A stretch of 64,000 nucleotides of DNA from Primulina eburnea (Eukaryota; Streptophyta; Magnoliopsida; Lamiales; Gesneriaceae): NCBI RefSeq assembly GCF_022965805.1, contig NC_133103.1:44437610-44501609 (forward strand), in the 5' to 3' direction. A model generated the notes under the pieces. That model made no database searches, was not told where the DNA came from, and saw only the letters and a list, made by a program, of their open reading frames with translations. Each line of letters starts with the position of its first letter. The stretch's first letter is position 1. The translations under genes were made by a program, and so were the position numbers. Positions 61,813 to 64,000 of this stretch are shown here, one piece after another.

Positions 61813-62387
61813 GTGAGTCTATGTTAGTATAAAGATATTGCGTGGTGCTTGCTTGAATGTCGGTTATAGTGTCTTTTGTGTTCAACTTCAATTAAAGAGC
61901 TGGAATTGAAATTATTCTTAATGGTCAGCTTATGTGAATACCAGCAGAAATGCGCATTTGTTTTATATTAACCATCTTCTGTATATATTTTTGGTTTCTT
62001 CATGGCTTATAATTTGTGGAGTCCTGCTATCTGCCATATTTCTGCAAAGCAATCAATAAATTACCATCTGCTGACATCAATATTCACTTAATATTCTTAA
62101 GCACTGCTTGGCTTATGGGATGGATAATAAAGGATTTATGCTGTGTGGATAATATATTGATCTCCAATTATTGTAGAACTCAAGCCAAAGGAGGGATGAA
62201 ACAATCATCCTCCCTACAACACCCACTCCCGACTCCTGTGCCTCAACTTGAGGGATTCTCCCCCCCATCTCCTCCCTTCTGAATTTATCTCCCTCCTTAC
62301 CCGGCTCAAACCCACCCACCAGTGGCTGCCCTCCCCCACCTAGTAGTCCTCTAGACAACCCCAGAACAGAAAAAAATGATGGGAAGA

Positions 62388-62515
62388 TAGAATTTAGGTG
62401 GAATGAATGTTTAAGAATTGAAGTTTGGAAGCAAGAAAGTACCTTTCCCACTAGAATTTAGGTGGAATGAATGTTTAAGAATTGAGGTTTGGAAGCAAGA
62501 AAGTACCTCTCCCAC
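62388..62515. repeat. Tandem duplication, 64 bp x 2
   Basis: 62388-62451 is repeated at 62452-62515 with two differences. It lies beyond the ORF1 stop of the LINE in SABRE intron 15. Confidence 0.9.
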
Positions 62516-62790
62516 TGTAGATGTCTCATATTCCTGTGGAAGTAGCCTGCTTGTATCTGCTTCTATGCGAAAGAGCTGGTGTTGATGCAAACAACCTCTT
62601 CATATCTTCCACGATCTCCTCATTAGGTTCTGGAAAACCTGATTTAACAGACTTGGGACTATCTGACACATAACATTCAGACCCTTCCTCCGACAATCTT
62701 CTTCTAAATCATTTAGAATTCTGTCTTCCAAATTATCCAAGCCTACATCCCCCAACACTTGATTCTCCAGAATCACTGGATCTTCTTTTT

Positions 62791-64000
62791 CTAAAATTCA
62801 TCCATTGATCCAACCTTGTCATTTTTGTTTAGATATTTCCTTCGACAGTAGGTCTTCTCGAATTTATGCACCGTCTTCCCTTTCCCCTCCTTTAGTCTAC
62901 TGCCTTCGGCCCCCTCTGAATCTTGCAAATTCATAGATTGAATAGACAATCTTCCAAATTCGGTAGCCCCTTTTGGAATGATCCTTTTAAAAATCTTGAT
63001 TTGTTTCCCTCCTAATAATGGTGCCGACACAAAAACATTACTTGCTGAACGATGATCTTCCTCCTTCAACCTGTCATGCTTGTTTATCTCATTCACACTG
63101 TACCCATTTGCTTCCACACTGTCGTGTTGATGTGATTTTTGCTCTTGACCTGTGCCAATCTTCATTTCTGCTCACCATTTTCTTTTTTACAAACATTCGA
63201 GTTCCCCCATCCAGCCCTCATCCTCGACCCATTAATCACCACTTGTGCATAAGACCGTCGTTTGGAAAACTCATAAGCTGCAATGTCAACGGAATCCACC
63301 ACTAGTCGAGTATCTTTAATGCATGCCTTAATGGGATTTGCATCACACCATTAATGTATCCACCTTCAGGCCCTCTCACTTTACTCTTAGCTGCCAATAA
63401 ATCCTTTAGCCTTGCAGTGTCATTGCTTATATCCAACAAGCCACCACAATGGTTCCCAATACTCTTGAACGTATTTGTCGTCCACAAGTTCCAAGGGATT
63501 CCATAAATCCTGAACCAACTATTACAGCATTCAAAGTCGATCTCCTTCCTATTCATTTCTGGGTTCCATTTCTCAAAAGACAGAGTAACCTTCCTTTCAA
63601 GAAAACATCTCTTCAAATTCAAGTAATACGTAGCTTCTTCATTATTGTTCGGCCACCACATTGCGTTATTAGCTTGGAATGGAAAATTTTCAATCCCCCT
63701 CTTGACTGCTTTACCAAGAACAGACCGAACCAGCTCCCACAGAGTATAAACCCGTCCCGGTAATAACAGGTGCTTCATTCCAATTCTTGTCCTCACGATG
63801 ACTACTACTGTTCTTAGCTATAAACTTCCCTGGCATTTGAATCCTCTGTGCTTGGTTTTCTTTCTGAACTGCATGATTTACTTGCCCTCTATCTATACCG
63901 TGCTTCATCGACATCTGTTTCTTTCCTTCACAAGAAATCGGACAGACATTTTGCTAAATGTTTCCAGCCACACAGGTTGTGTCCACTTGGCAAAATGATG
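62791..64000 (-). pseudogene. LINE ORF1 (DUF4283/zinc-knuckle-type), broken, in SABRE intron 15
   Basis: On the - strand the 63796-63302 frame has the ORF1 core of plant L1 LINEs (WFRIYGIPWNLWTTNTFKSI, then CGGLLDIS and a VRGPEGG block). A second frame, 63165-62791, looks like the basic C-terminal part. Frame changes occur near 63300 and near 63740. It continues past the window edge. It lies after the last SABRE exon seen (61812). Confidence 0.6.

Overview
This window looks like nuclear DNA of a flowering plant, a core eudicot. The genes are intron-rich with plant-type splice sites, and plant LTR retrotransposons, LINEs, MITEs and an endogenous pararetrovirus lie between and inside them. One MITE (22650-22809) has inverted ends of a type I associate with asterids of the order Lamiales, but that placement is only a guess. 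All coordinates were read by eye from the sequence, and no database search was possible.

Three host genes lie on the + strand. At the left is the C-terminal part of a ULP2-type SUMO protease (exons 1771-8323, 5' end outside the window). In the middle is a complete kinesin-4 of the KIN-4C type (23801-33331). It has 26 exons that join in phase into a 1268-residue protein with an N-terminal motor, a long coiled coil and a C-terminal cysteine-rich domain. At the right is a SABRE/KIP-family giant protein (start 43837; 15 exons, 2142 codons, running off the window in intron 15). Two introns, one in the protease and one in the kinesin, use GC-AG borders.

Between the protease and the kinesin (about 8.9-20.3 kb) lies an endogenous caulimovirid on the - strand. 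Its polymerase reading frame is split by a 5.5 kb Ty3/gypsy element (12652-18156) with a 5-bp target duplication. The gypsy element is itself rearranged: it has a short 5' LTR, no gag or protease, an AT microsatellite, and a 44-bp piece of its own LTR inside the reverse transcriptase.

Between the kinesin and SABRE (34294-43330) lies a Ty1/copia element on the - strand. It has been hit twice: by a MITE with a 10-bp target duplication in its RT/RNase H region (35423-35976), and by a 5'-truncated L1-type LINE in gag (39440-42301) that coincides with loss of central gag.

The SABRE introns hold a MITE, LINE 3' ends and part of a LINE ORF1. I found no tRNA, rRNA or CRISPR array. The host genes have no obvious common pathway. 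I see no clearly new biological system; the most unusual features are the nested and self-patched retroelements, a hairpin shared by the LINE 3' ends, and a tandem duplication covering a SABRE splice donor.
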